In this document: positions 51,401 through 63,400 of the stretch, one piece after another
Layout: every line of letters begins with the position of its first letter
Numbering within the stretch: the first letter of the stretch is position 1
Source of the DNA: Pratylenchus scribneri
Lineage: Eukaryota; Nematoda; Chromadorea; Rhabditida; Pratylenchidae
Direction of reading: 5' to 3'
Length of the DNA stretch: 64,000 bases
NCBI GenBank assembly: GCA_030063045.1
Contig: JAQSEB010000040.1
Span: 496,001 to 560,000 of the forward strand
The notes under the pieces: generated by a model
The model's database searches: none
The model's input: the letters and a program-made list of their open reading frames with translations, nothing else
Told to the model about the DNA's origin: nothing
Made by a program: the position numbers and the translations under genes

Positions 51401-54400
51401 ACCATATTCTATTAATAGTTCATAATAATAATTTACCAAAATGGTACTTGTACACTTCGTATTTGTATTCCAATTTTTGGTATAAGGAAAAATGGAAGGT
51501 ACTGAAGGGTCCCATATGAATCATCAAGATTATTATTTAGAGTTTGGGTAATTCGGGAAATATGAGATTAATCTCTTAATGATCTTAATTAACCATTATT
51601 TTTATGAATTGTTTTATGGGGGCGGGGAACCTTCTTTCCCGGTTGATCCAAAAAAAGGAAAACAAATTGTTTAGGTTCCTTTCGTAATTCGAAATATATA
51701 GCTGATTGAATAAAAGTTGTATTGAAGTATCAAAATAATTCCTTTTACCATTTTTAATTTCAAAATTAAACTCACTTATCCAATTCTTCCTTTTTGCACC
51801 GACCGCCAACCCGCACAATGCCAGTGCCCTTCAGAAATGGGATCATTCCTTCGAGGAATTGGTCCAAGGCATGATTGGTGTAGCAAACGACCAGCATTGG
51901 GCGTCGAATTGTCTTATCAATATAATCAACATCATCCTCATCCGGATTCTCGATTTCGACCTCTTCATCATCATGTAAAACCCGTTGAATTTGATCCAAA
52001 TATGTCGATGGTGCCCAAAAATGTTCATTTGCAAAGAGGAATTGGACCAATTTTAGGCCAAGATAGGTTTTGCCGGTGCCGGGGGGTCCCTTAAATGCAT
52101 AAATAATTTAATAGACAATTTAATATTATATAAATATTCAAATTTAATTCATTTTCTATAGGATATAGGTTGCTTTATTAAAATTTTTATTTTTTAAACT
52201 AAAGTGAAACAAGTTTAAAATATTTTGAGATGTAACTAAGAATATACACCAATGTTTTTCTAATTTTTTAGGCAAATTTTTTATGTTATACATCAAATTT
52301 AACATTATTTCACTAATATTTGGCCATTTTGGTAATGAAATATGCCAACATTAAAAAAATGTCCTAATATGTTTAGTTTAATAAAAATTGGCAAAAATTG
52401 GACAAAATTGGGGCCCCTAGTAATTAGTAAAATTTTAAGTCAAAGAAAATGCTTTTATGAATCAATATCAGATTTTTGCGTATTTTAAATTTAATATAAA
52501 TTTTTTCGATAATTGCCTCTTAAGCAAAAATAATAGGCATACAAAAATAAAACCATGTTGACTATAAATTTAAATGAGAAAAGCCTTGTTTCCATTCGTC
52601 TCATCGCTGGTCGCTACAAAGGAAACCAGCGACCAGCGATGATTTTGGTGTTTCCATTCATCGCTGGTTGCTGGTCGCTGGCTCCCTCACTGGTTGTTGG
52701 CCTCGTTGCTGGTCGCTGGCTATTTTCCATTCATCGTTGCTGGTCGCTGGTTGCTGGCCTCATTGCTGGCCCAGCGATGACCACTTTTTATGAATGGAAA
52801 CACCCCTGCCAGCGACTCGGCCAGCGACCAGCGACCAGCAACGATTCAAATTTTTTGTTTCGTTGCTGGCGCCGTTGCTGGCCTCGTTGCTGGTCGCTGG
52901 TTTGACCAATGGAAACACTCCGGCCAGCGAGTCGACCAGCGACGAGGCCAGCGACCAGCAACGGAGCCAGCGACCAGCGACCAGCAACGAAATCAAATCA
53001 TTGAATGGAAAATAGTGTTTCTTTTGAAACAGTCATTGGCCAGCGACCATCGACCAGCAACCAGCCACGCGACCAGCGACGACCGCGAATGGAAACAGGG
53101 CTAAAAATGCCTACCTGAATGACGGCCAAATCCGAGCGAATTGCATGCACCAATGCATCAAATTGACTTTGATCCATTCCAAAATCGATGGCGGTAAAAT
53201 GTTCACGAATTTGGGTGGCTTTGCATTTTGTTGTTCTCATTTGAGTTTCTCGATCTTCTTTTGCTTTTTCCTGTATAAATTAATGGATTAAAAAATAAAA
53301 AAAAAATTACAGTCAAAAGGCAGGCAAAATCCAAATTGTGTTCTTCCATTACTTCGCCTTCCCCATTTCTTCCAATTTGACCAATGGCCATTGTCAAATA
53401 ACGGGGGATGGAAATGTCCGGATTGAGGTGCACAAAATATTTCGAAAATGGAATTGGCCTTCCATTGGGAAATGTCTATAAAATGAAAAAAAAAGTTGAA
53501 TTTTAAAAAAAATATAAAAATAATTTGTTTTTAGTCCTTTCTATTCTCTTTGCTTTATATTGAACAAAAATAGGGTTGTATTTTTAAATCGGGAAAAGAG
53601 ATGGGTGAAAAAATCATTTGCGGGAATTATTGTTTTCGATGATAATTTTTCGAGGGCCCAGTATTGTTCTAGGAGGGCATTTCCACAATAGTCCATCTAA
53701 ATGCTAATTTAAATTTAGATAATTTGAAATAAAAAGTTTGGGGAATAAAAACATATAAATAATATTTGGGAGAATGTTGGGAGAAACACAAAAACAAACA
53801 AAATGTTGAGAGAAACACTAAGTCAAATGTTTGGGGAAACACAAACATAAAATGTTGGAGAGAAACACAAAAACACAACAAATGTTGGGGAAAAATACAA
53901 ACATAAAATGTTGGGAGAAACAAAAACAAATAAAATGTTGCGAGAAAAACAAAAACAAAATGTTGGGAGAAACATAAAAACAAACAAAATGTTGGGAGAA
54001 ACAAAAACAAATAAAATGTTGAGAGAAACACAAACATAAAATTTTGGGAGAAACACAAAAACAAACAAAATGTTGGGAGAAACACTAAGTCAAATGTTTT
54101 GGGAAACACAAACATAAAATGTTGGGGAGAGACACAAAAACACAACAAATGTTGGGGGAAAAATATAAACATAAAATGTTGGGAGAAACATAAACATAAA
54201 ATGTTAGGAGAAACACAAAAACATTAAATGTTGGGAGAAACACAAAAACATAAAATGTTGGGAGAAACACAAAAACAGAACAAATGTTGGGAAAAAATAC
54301 AAACATAAAATGTTGAGAGAAACAAAAACATAAAATGTTGGGAGAAACACAAAAACATAAAATGTTGGGAGAAACACAAACATAAAAAATTTGAGAGAAA

Positions 54401-57400
54401 CACAAACATAAAATGTTGGGAGAAACACAAAAACATTAAATGTTGGGAGAAACACAAAAACATAAAATTTTGGGAGAAACACAAAAACAGAACAAATGTT
54501 GGGAGAACCACAAACACAACAAATGTTTGGAGAGAAACAAACATAAAATGTTGGGAGAAACAAAAACAAAACAAACAATGTTTGGAAGAAACAAATGTTC
54601 GGATTAACAAAACATAAAATATTAATTTCAAATTTAAATTAGCATTTGTATTATTTGTGGAATCACCACATTTTGACCGTTTATTTTGGAATCAACCTCG
54701 CAAATCCATAATCCAAGTATTTTTAATGATCTTTTTTTTCGATAAATATTTTTTGGAATTATTTCAGAGAGGGAACTAATTAATAGATGGCATAAAAATA
54801 ATCCCCAATCACCCATCATACGAGTAAAAAAAAATATAAATTCTTTCACCTGCAATGCAGTCAGCACATGTTTGTAGGCCTCATAAAATGCTGGCGATTC
54901 CACCATAGAATAGTCAATGTTGAATTGAACTGCCGGCTTTTTGCCATCTTCGCCGACGAACAAATTGATGCCAATTTTTCCGCCATCCAATATTTTGTCC
55001 CGATCTCCAATGGTGCCGAACAGGAAATGATGTTGGAATTGATCGGTAGAGAGGCAAACCAAAGAGCCAAACATGAGATTTTTGTGCAGTCGCTTTTTTC
55101 GATCGTTCTGAAGAAAGTTATTAAAAAGGTTAATTTAATTTTTGTATCATTATTGAATGGAAAAAAAATGAATAAAAGTGAAATGTACCCATTGAATTGT
55201 GGGTTAATTTTTATTCTAAAAATTTTGCTTATTTTTACTAATTTTTTTCAGTATTATAGAGAATTAAACAAAGGAAATATAAATAATGGCAAATTTTATT
55301 TTAGCTATAAAAATTTTAGAAGCTTAATCTTAAATTACACTCTACACCGCAGTTAAAGGCTATTTCTTTTGAATCAATATCGATTAACGATTAGTGAGTG
55401 ACCACTGATATTTTTAAAGATGAAGTAATCCTTATTGAATTGACGAGAATTTTCTTACTTTTCAATTATCAATGTTTTGATTTGATCATTGCTTCCCCAA
55501 TTTTCTCCAGAAAAATTTTTATCAGTTGAAAAAGATGGCAATTTCTTATTTTATTGTTAAGAATTTTAAAAGTAAATCCCTATAAAGCTATTACATAATT
55601 AAAAGAGTAAAGCCATTATATGTCTTTTATTAATTTATTTATTTAAAACCCAAAACTCACTCGATTCAGCTGAAAGTAAGTGAGCATTTCGCCGGCCTCC
55701 TTGTGCAATTCCATTCCATTCAGGCGAACACCAGCATAAATGAAGAGGTCCGTCTTTGCCGGACGACGTCCCGCAATTCTTGCCTCACTTTGAATGCGCC
55801 GAAATTGGAAAATTCCATCGCGCAGTGGCCGGTACAAATCCTCTCGCATCAGCCGAAATTGCACATCCAAATAGTGCTCATCACTTTCGTATGGCCCAGC
55901 AATGATTGCTTTGCGCAAGTAGACCTCCGAATTTGAGCAAATCAAAAAGTCATGTTCTTGTGGTGCCACTTTGACCAGGCGGAAATCTTCGGGTGGCGGG
56001 CCAAAACTGTTGTTGCGGTCTTCGGCGGTTTTTTGCCCCGACTTGGCTGCTTGAATGTTTTGCACTTCATTGGCGGCAAATTGGTTCTGTAATAATGGAA
56101 ATTATATTTATTTATGGATGATTATAATATAATGATTTTTTCGGAAAATCAATTTTCATGCTTAAATGGTACTTGAGCTTGGGGGAGGGAGATTATTGGG
56201 AAAAGGAGGAGTGGGGTAAGGGGTAAGGCGATGAAGATGAAGGTATTTAATCATCTTCATCTTCCGCATCATCATTCTTCATTATCAGTTTCGTCATCAT
56301 ATTCTTCTTCATCCTTTGTTCTTCATCATCTTTTTCTTCATCATCGTCTTCTTCTTCATCTTCTTCTTCTTCATCCTCTTCTTCTATTTCATCATCTTTT
56401 TTTGCTAATCATCTTCTTCTTCCTCATCCTCTTCACTCTTCATCCTCTTTCTCTTCTTCATCCTCTTTTCATCTTCTTCTTCATTTTCTTCATCATCTTC
56501 TTCTTATTCGCCTTAACCCGTCCCCCACAATTTTTGCCGTTCAAAATCAGGAAAGAACCGTTTAATCTTAAAAGGTCTTTTTCCAAGATTAAAGCTTTTT
56601 GGCTTTATCTTGAGGTGAATTTCCATGATTAAAAAATACCACTCAGCAAATTTCATCCAACCCAACCAAGTTTTTTTAACGATTTTCCCTCCTCTTTTTA
56701 TTTTATAAACCTGCATAATTTGTTGGATTTCGCCCAGCCATTGTTTAGTAGTTTCTGATGGAAATGTTGCACTTTGAATTAAAGGTGAATTCAGTGCTGC
56801 AATTGCTGAATCAGTGATGGTCAAAAATTTCTCCGTCATGATTGTGGGCATCGATCGCCATCCCAATGTGAGAAGGCCGCAAAAATGTTCAGCAATTTGG
56901 GAAGCCGGTGGCACTCTTTTGTGTGGATCCGAACGGATTTTGGAAATGTGCTCATTCATCAAATTCTCAATCAATTTTGTGTTGAAAATGCGTCGAAGAA
57001 ACTATTTAAAGTGAATAATTTAGTCATTTTAATGAAATTTAAGCCTACCAAATGACCCATTTCCCGGAGTTGTTCTTGCCGCAAATTCGCCTGGGCTGTC
57101 TCCAAAATGAGTCCAACAAATTCTTCCTGTTTTGGCACTTCACGAAACATCCGATCCATTCGATGGAAGACTGCTGGGACCTTGAGCAAAATTAAAATTA
57201 TTTTTGATTTGCAATTTAATTAAAAACAAACATTCAATCGGTTCAACAAATCACTGGATCCAATGAGCAGTTGATGAGTTCGGATGTCATTTTGTATTTG
57301 TTCCAATTCGTACAAGTGCAAAATTCCATGCAAATTTCCATCTTGTTGATTGCCTCGGCGTTGCGGTCGGCCATTTCCTTGTTCATTGTTCCGGCGTTGC

Positions 57401-57516
57401 TGTTGCGCTCGGCCATTTCCATGAAGATTTCGGTTGTTATTGGAGTTTTGCTGGTTTCCACCACCTCTTGCGGTATTTCTTCCGGACGGTGGTTCATATT
57501 TTTGTGGTCGATTCAT
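36423..57516 (-). CDS. znfx-1: NFX1-type zinc finger SF1 helicase ZNFX-1
   Basis: Twenty-six exons join in frame into 2153 residues: 57516-57232, 57180-57049, 57001-56711, 56086-55661, 55107-54850, 53475-53311, 53270-53115, 52089-51776, 51177-50775, 50486-50351, 48402-48092, 47680-47069, 46776-46585, 44003-43788, 43491-43297, 43150-42944, 42700-42594, 42497-42172, 41419-41042, 40805-40621, 40410-40246, 38524-38289, 38101-37858, 37438-37249, 37146-37012, 36619-36423. Order of domains: Arg/Gly/Asn-rich start; helicase core with Walker A GPPGTGKT (572), CYTNHALDQF, VVVEEAAEV (1074; EE instead of DE, as usual in ZNFX1), IGDHQQLRP, QHRMRPE, DNYQGEE and VALSRAK (1306); cysteine-rich NFX1 fingers (about 1380-1770); a helical tail; and a C-terminal RZ finger (WYKC...HPYTIGECG...CPEC). 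In C. elegans ZNFX-1 sits in Z granules with Argonautes and supports heritable RNAi. All key helicase residues are present. Confidence 0.96.
38875..39975. repeat. 34-36-bp minisatellite in znfx-1 intron 21
   Basis: About 30 units of AAAATGTTCGCCAAAATGTG plus TTTTCCCTTTCCTA, with variants (GTTCGTCCAAAATG, TTATATAAAATG). It fills the middle of intron 40245-38525. Its open frames (repeats like MFAKMCFPF) are artefacts. Confidence 0.92.
41450..42165. other. znfx-1 intron 18, AT-rich, no feature
   Basis: Plain AT-rich intron between two NFX1 finger exons. No repeat array, nested gene or hairpin recognised. Confidence 0.5.
44012..46555. repeat. 2.5-kb minisatellite with higher-order structure in znfx-1 intron 13
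   Basis: Roughly 80 units built from AATTACAATCGCAATTACAA and TCCTGACTAAA / TCCTAACTAAA, unit length 25-33 bases. It fills almost all of the intron between the helicase exons 46776-46585 and 44003-43788. A block with variants in a fixed order (TTAGAATCGC, then two standard units, then AATTAAAATTAC, then ATCTTAACT) recurs near 44806, 45066 and 45958, showing amplification of multi-unit blocks. Confidence 0.95.
48439..48477. other. Perfect 18-bp inverted repeat with 3-base loop (znfx-1 intron 10)
   Basis: TAGCTCAGGAGTTCGCCC, loop TAC, then the exact inverse GGGCGAACTCCTGAGCTA. It stands out as GC-rich in an AT-rich intron and ends about 35 bases from the acceptor of exon 11 (48402). In the pre-mRNA it would be a very stable hairpin just before the 3' splice site. 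Confidence 0.9.
48710..49665. mobile_element. Fold-back element with CATCAT satellite core, copy in znfx-1 intron 10
   Basis: Left arm TTACTTTCCTGTTTTTTTGG, then GGCGTGGGGCAAG and GGGGGCAAGACTTATAATAT. Right arm AATCATCCTATTTTATATTA, then TAGGTCTTGCCGCCCCCGCC. About 0.8 kb of TCATCATC / CTCATCTTCATC lies between them. The TACTTTCCT end, the G-tracts, the (A/T)-rich inner arm and the CATCAT core match the element at 3281-5325. Confidence 0.75.
49680..50340. other. znfx-1 intron 10, AT-rich remainder
   Basis: The part of the intron between the fold-back element and exon 10. AT-rich with poly-T tracts; nothing else seen. Confidence 0.5.
52582..53102. mobile_element. GC-rich MITE with CAGCGACC repeats, znfx-1 intron 7
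   Basis: Terminal inverted repeats AGCCTTGTTTCCATTCG and CGAATGGAAACAGGGCT enclose many copies of CGCTGGTCGCTGG (left half) and CCAGCGACCAGCG (right half), so the whole element is a repeat-built palindrome. Internal ATGGAAACA / TGTTTCCAT words recur about five times, suggesting several element ends merged. It starts 12 bases from the exon 7 donor. Confidence 0.8.
53760..54620. repeat. Minisatellite in znfx-1 intron 5, AAAATGTTGGGAGAAACAC units
   Basis: About 33 units of AAAATGTTGGGAGAAACACA plus AAAACAT, 25-32 bases each, filling most of the intron 54849-53476. The unit resembles the reverse complement of the 40-bp minisatellite at 34598-35575 (AAAATGTTTGGGAAACAAAA). Confidence 0.92.
55108..55660. 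other. znfx-1 intron 4, no feature
   Basis: AT-rich intron of about 550 bases without a recognisable repeat or nested gene. Confidence 0.5.
56180..56535. mobile_element. Third, diverged fold-back element with CTTCATC core (znfx-1 intron 3)
   Basis: The left arm begins ATGGTACTTGAGCTTGGGGG and has GTGGGGTAAGGGGTAAGGCG. The right arm has CGCCTTAACCCGTCCCCCAC, its inverted partner. The core is TCTTCTTCATCATC repeats. Arm design and core match the elements at 3281 and 48710. Confidence 0.6.
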
Positions 57517-57575
57517 CAGAATTTATTGATAAATTTCGATTTACAAAATTTGTAATTTCTGATTTGTTTTCTCTT

Positions 57576-57585
57576 CTGAAAAAAT
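57576..57585 (-). promoter_or_regulatory. Probable trans-splice acceptor of znfx-1
   Basis: On the minus strand ATTTTTTCAG|AAGAG is a consensus nematode acceptor 60 bases before the ATG at 57516, with no upstream coding exon before the transposon at 57843. Confidence 0.6.
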
Positions 57586-57842
57586 ATTTAATGGTTTAAA
57601 AATTATTGGTTTTGGATACGCGAAAAATTTTAATAAAATGAACACAAATTCAATGAATAAGTACAACAATTATTTAGAAAATACATCGCAAATTGTACTT
57701 ATAGTTTTATTTTAAGGTTTTACGGAGATAATACTTCGCAAATTGTACTTAAGATTTTAAGATTGACGAAGATTAAAAGAAGAATTAATAAAAGAAAAAT
57801 TTGCAAAGTAATATGGATGTCGGAAGTGTGAATTTATTCTTT

Positions 57843-58548
57843 CTGGGGCCTGATCTTCGTCTCTTGGTTAAGGGCTAAACCACAGTTAAAAACGCTAACT
57901 ATGGTTAAGATTTGGAAAAAGTGATTTTCGTCTTTCCCAGTTAAGAGTTAACCATGGTTTTTTTAACTGCGGTTAACGCCCAATTTAACCATAGTTTATG
58001 TCTGTTAACCAAGGTTTATTCTAAATTTTGATTTTCGTTTAACCGGAGTTAAGAATCCCCCTTTATATTTTAACTAAGCTCTATGGCTTAGTTAACGGAC
58101 TTTTTTGGCCATAACTTTTTTATATTTAAGTTTTATACAATTTAAGTTGCATTTTCGTGTTTGGCTCATCGAGACGCGTCGAATGGTATATAAATTGTTT
58201 CGAAAAAAAATTTAAAATTTTTAGACCCATAGGGGGGACCCTTCACTTTTTACCGAAAAATTTTTTCTCGAAAATAGGATAAAATAATTATTATTATGAA
58301 TAAGAATGCTTATTTATTATTTATTTTTAATTTTAAGCATGAATAAATAAAAATAATAAAGCAAAATAAATTTTTTAATTTCTCCTTTATTTCCCTTGTA
58401 AAATCGTGGTTTATTTAACCATGGTTTAGTAAACTCTGGTTAAAGACGAAAATCAAAATTTTAGTTGATTTTTAACCGCGGTTAAATAAACTATGGTTAA
58501 GGCGTTAACCATGGTTTGCTTAACCAAGAGACGAAGATCAGACCCCTG
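57843..58548. mobile_element. 0.7-kb TIR element upstream of znfx-1
   Basis: Inverted ends GGGGCCTGATCTTCGTCTCT and AGAGACGAAGATCAGACCCC, followed inward on both sides by clusters of AACCATGGTTA / TTAACCGCGGTTAA words. No ORF and no clear target duplication. The middle carries a half copy of the ATCGAGACGCGTCGAATGGT MITE (about 58165-58190). Confidence 0.8.
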
Positions 58549-59520
58549 TTTTGAATAATGGGAATGGGAATGGGATGGCGTCGGTTTGACCGATCAATTT
58601 TATAAAAGACAAGAAGGAAAGGCTTTTTTTTATCTCTGCTGCTGACTGCGAGTGCAGAGTTGGATTGCTTATTTTTTGGCCTAGAGCTTCTTTAATGGAA
58701 GAGTGTGAATATTCATATGGAAATTGGAATGGAAAGGTTGATATAAGAATAAACAAATCAATAATAGGAATATGACTCATTTCATTTTCTCATTTGTTGA
58801 TAGGAATAGAATATGCGAAAATTGAATGGGGAAATAAAAAATTTTGGGAATTTTTATTTACTAAAAAATATAAATCTTATTTATTAATAAATTTTTATTT
58901 CGATAAGCATTCTAATAAGATGGATCAAATAATAGCAAGCATATTTCTATCCAGGTTTAGTATTTTGGCCACATTTTATGGCCTATAAAATGGGATTTTT
59001 CAACTGAGGAGTCAAGAATGAAAAATGAAAACTGAATAATTCATTCATTTTTTTATTTTTTTTTTGCTTGGACAAACTGTCTTTATCGATTTTATCGATC
59101 GGTGGTATTGCATGCACCAGCAGGATCTAGGACCAAGCTTAAACTTCTTCCAAACTTTCTTCTTCAAAAACACAAATTTTATTTCTACTTTTCACTAATC
59201 TTATTATTATTAAAATATGAATGATTCATCGTTTTATTATTTCTTAATAAACTTTTCCAATTTCTATATCCCAACAAAAACTTTAGGCTAAAAACATGCA
59301 GCCCAGCCCAGCAGCTACTCCATTCACATTTTCAGTATAACAAAAATAATGGAAAGATCTTCCATTTGGCTATAAAAATAGTCGGCCAAACCATCGCTCT
59401 TACATTTTCCTTTCACATTATTTCGCAACACAATCCCCGTTTTCAGAATGTTTATTTTTAAATGAAGTTTAAAAGCTTTAACTTTAAAATGTTTAACTAG
59501 CAATTTTAATTAGCAAAAAA
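58549..59520. other. Intergenic region upstream of ubiquitin
   Basis: Presumed promoter region shared by neighbours. A minus-strand frame at 58780-58538 and a plus-strand frame at 58794-58988 show no domain. A TTTCACATTATTTCGCAAC...CGTTTTCAG stretch near 59410-59447 may be a 5'UTR with an acceptor. Confidence 0.4.
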
Positions 59521-59530
59521 TATTTTTTAG
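59521..59530 (+). promoter_or_regulatory. Probable splice or trans-splice acceptor of the ubiquitin gene
   Basis: TATTTTTTAG, 38 bases before the ubiquitin ATG at 59569. Confidence 0.5.
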
Positions 59531-59568
59531 AAAATCAACATTCAATAAAGCAATTTATAAAGTGAAAA

Positions 59569-59777
<209 letters not shown>

Positions 59778-59814
59778 TAGTTTTTTAATTTTTGGTACTG
59801 CTGGACTTTAAGGG

Positions 59815-60064
59815 TTGGAAGAGTAAAAGGATGAAGGCGATGAAGATGATGAAGAAGAAGAAGGTAATGAAGAGGATGATAATGATGAGGAGAAGGATGA
59901 AGAAGGAAAAGAAGATATGATGAAGAAGAAGATAAGGAAGAGGATGAGAATGATGAGGATGATGAAGAAGAAGTTAATGAAGAGGAAGAAAATGATGAGG
60001 ATGATGAAGAAGAAGCTAATGATGAGGATGATGATGAGGAAGAAGATCATCCTCCGCTTCATCT
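59815..60064 (+). repeat. GAAGATGAT purine-rich satellite in the ubiquitin intron
   Basis: About 250 bases of GATGAAGAAGAAG / GAGGATGATGA units. On the other strand this is the same CATCTT class that fills the fold-back elements, but flanking arms are not clear here (perhaps TTTAAGGGTTGGAAGAG at the left). Confidence 0.85.
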
Positions 60065-60412
60065 GTTCTTCATCATTGTTGAATCCCAATTGATCCAACA
60101 ATTACCAAAATTACTCTTTTTACTGAGTCCAATAAAATTATAGTTTTATCCAAGCAAAATTATTTGTAATTGTATTCGTTTTATTTTGTGAATGATCAGT
60201 GGAAATGGTAATAATGGGGGAACAAGCCAAACATTAAATAAAACTACAATGACAAAGCTTTTGGGGGCCAAAAACGAGCACAAAATGCGTTGGTTTTGGC
60301 CAATGACAAAGCAAAATTGGGGAATTGGGATGGAAATCAAATGTAAATGGAAAGGACAAAATTAATAAATGTGAATTAAATGTAAAAATCCAAAAAATGT
60401 AAATATCAATCA
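60065..60412. other. 3' flank of the envelope ORF, possible LTR or UTR
   Basis: On the minus strand this follows the stop of the envelope ORF and holds AATAAAAC polyadenylation-type motifs (about 60180 and 60240). A 3' LTR could lie here, but without the other LTR in the window its borders cannot be set. Confidence 0.35.
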
Positions 60413-63400
60413 TCAAACAATCTTTGAATGAACATCGGTCACGACACTCCGGGGGACGAAAGGTGTCATCAGCAACCGAAGAAGCAACCGAAGAAGAATT
60501 GGCGCTGAGCAATAGAAGATTGCAAACATTGCCAAAATCGTTGCCAACCAGATTATCAATTGTTTTGGGTCCAATAAATATTTCAACAAATTTTTAAAAT
60601 CAAAGCCTTTAAACTCATTAATCAAATTCACTGGACCAACGGCCATTTTCCATTCACTTTCATCCTTCATTTCGGGGAATGCCAATGTTCCTTTCAATTC
60701 AAATTTGGTTGAAGTGCTTCCACAAAAAACTTCGCATTCCTCATCGATTTGTGCAGTCGCAAAATGGACAGAATGGATTTTTCTTGTCCCCTTTGGGGAA
60801 CAAGTGGTCAATAATTTTGCTGACGGGCACACAATATTTGCCAATGATTTTCCAAAGTCCGTTTCGCACATTATATCCAATTGTGCGCCTTTTTCGCATT
60901 CATAGCATCCCGTTAAACTTACATTATTTATTTTGCATGTATTCATTTCAACTTCCGTTTTCAATTTCATCCCAGAAATTTTCAATTGTAAAGTGGCGGA
61001 AGTAAAGTCGGGGGATGCCACTACCTTTCCATTTTCATTTTTTATCATCAAACCATTATGATTGAATGGAAGGACATTGTCCTCCTTAAAAATTTGTCCT
61101 CCTGAGGACACCTCCGGGCAAAGGCATTTTACTGTGCCATCGGCTGGATGGCAATTGCAGCTTTGAACATCAACTGTGCAATTTGCAAATTCCATCGCCT
61201 CTTTTTTGCTTTTACATTTTAATTTTTTCAAATTATTTTCCATTTCCAAATCCAATGTTGCACACCGCTTTCCGTCCGTCACAAATGTTGTGGCCAGCAG
61301 TGGAATATTTGGCACAGAAATTTCTTTGGCTGTAATTTCCAATTCCTTGAAATTTTGCTTTTCTCCTGGTGCCAATTCAATCAATTTAGTTGCATTTTGT
61401 TCTCCATTTTTTATAATCGACACATTCACTTTTATTAATCGTTCCCAAATTGTGGGACAATTAAAAACTTCTAAAATTTCACTTTCGGCTGGGGTCATAA
61501 AAATTCGATAAAATAAACAAGCGGGGGTGAAATAAAAGCATCCAACGCCCCATCCGCCCGGTGTTTCCATGCATTGTGTTATTCCGGGATAATCATTTCC
61601 AACTTTTAATTCTTTGATTTTTTCATCCAATTTCAGTTTTGAACATTTCTGATTTTTGCAACTCCCGGCATCATCACAACTTTTTGCCGAAGTTACCTCA
61701 ATATTCACTGTCCTTGAAAAAAATTTCCAATTTTTTGGACAAATCAAATCCACTCGAGGAACGTTCAATTGAATCCCTCCAGCAATTTTTCCCCTATTAT
61801 CAGTCATCATTATTTGAATTTCTTGCTCCTCCGCTGTGAGGGATATTTCCAAAACATGGTCAAATAGACAGTCTCTTTCGCCATTTTTCTTAATTATACA
61901 ATTTTCTTCATTTGCTGATAATGTTGTGAGCCCGTTGGCTGTTCCAAATAATAACAAAAACAAAATTATTGCAAACATGGCATATTTGGTGCCAACTGGG
62001 CTTCGGTTGGATGGATTGAGTGGGCTAATAATTGATGCCCAGCTCCCCCTTTCTTCTTCAACGGGCACTGCCTCTGGTGGGAATTCATCAATCAAATCCA
62101 CATTTCTTTTCTTTTTCTTCACTTTTCTTATTTTTCTTGCTGTCCAAAGTATAAAGTTTATTTTTGCCCTTCCAATTATATTTAATATTTTCAAAATCCA
62201 GATTATAATTTTTCCAGCCATATAAATTGTATTCATTGCCAAATAAAATAATATTCCAAATAAAAACATTGCCAATTCGGGAAAACAATGGGGATTCTTC
62301 AAATAATTCAGACACAATCTGCACGTAATTATTTCACAAATATCCCTTGCTTTGCATTTTATCCCCATTTCTTTTATCATTTCCCCTTCTTTAAAAATTT
62401 TTGCTGTGGCTTCAAAGCCCGAAATGATTTTTTCCTGTGGCATTGTAATATTTTCGATTTTTTCAGGATGGGCAATATAAAAACATTCTCCACTACAAAT
62501 TTCAATTCCGCCCAATTTAATTTCAGATTTTAATTGAACTCCTTCTTTTGTGCATTCTAATTGGCATGGGCACTCCAATTTCTTCATTTTGAAATCAAAA
62601 ACTTTTAATTTTGCTTTGCCCCATGCTTTGATCGGGATTCTTCCATCCGGCGTCAACAAAAAACTTAATTCCTTTCTTGGGAAATAGCAGAATTTTGTGC
62701 CCTTTTCAGAGCAAGTGTGTTCGGTACAATATTTTGGGGATCCTGTTGCCAAACCTTCACCAATGCACTCAAAGCCATCTTTATTCACATCTTCAATTTC
62801 CAAATTTATTTCTTTTACTAAAAATTTTTCTCCATCAAATAGCTCAATTTGATTGAATTCTTTCCAATTGGCGACTTTATTGCATTCCTCTGTCGCCTCC
62901 AGTGAACAATAATTTGGCTTTACATTTTTCAGAATTTCCATAGTTTTTTCATTCTCCTTTGAAGAGTTTCGAACTGCTGGACCATCATAAAACGTGCATT
63001 GATCGGTCCATTGAGGACATTGGCATTTGGACCCACAATATCCTTTTTCGGCAAATTCTTTTCTCAAATGGGTCGAATTGCATTCAACCTTTTTCCAACA
63101 CAAACTTCCATCTTCCCTCTCATTTATTATTAAACCGCTGGAAACACATTCATCCATATGCCGAAATTTCAGATTATTTTCATTTTTTGCACAAGGGGAA
63201 GCACCAATTGGATTAAATAAAAAGAAAATAATCATCAAAATTGCACTTGCGACAGCCAAAACAGTGCTCGATTTACTCTTTTTGGGGGAATTTTTCTTAT
63301 ATTTTTGCTTATTTTTGGGCCTTGGGTATTCATCGCCATCGGATAACCCACTTTCTTTTGAGAACAATTCATTTTGCATTCGTAACATTCCCCATTTGGC

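Noticed and set aside
53669..54631. Open frames with repeated CFSQHFMFVF, membrane-protein-like
   Set aside because: Artefact of the intron 5 minisatellite; lies wholly within the intron.
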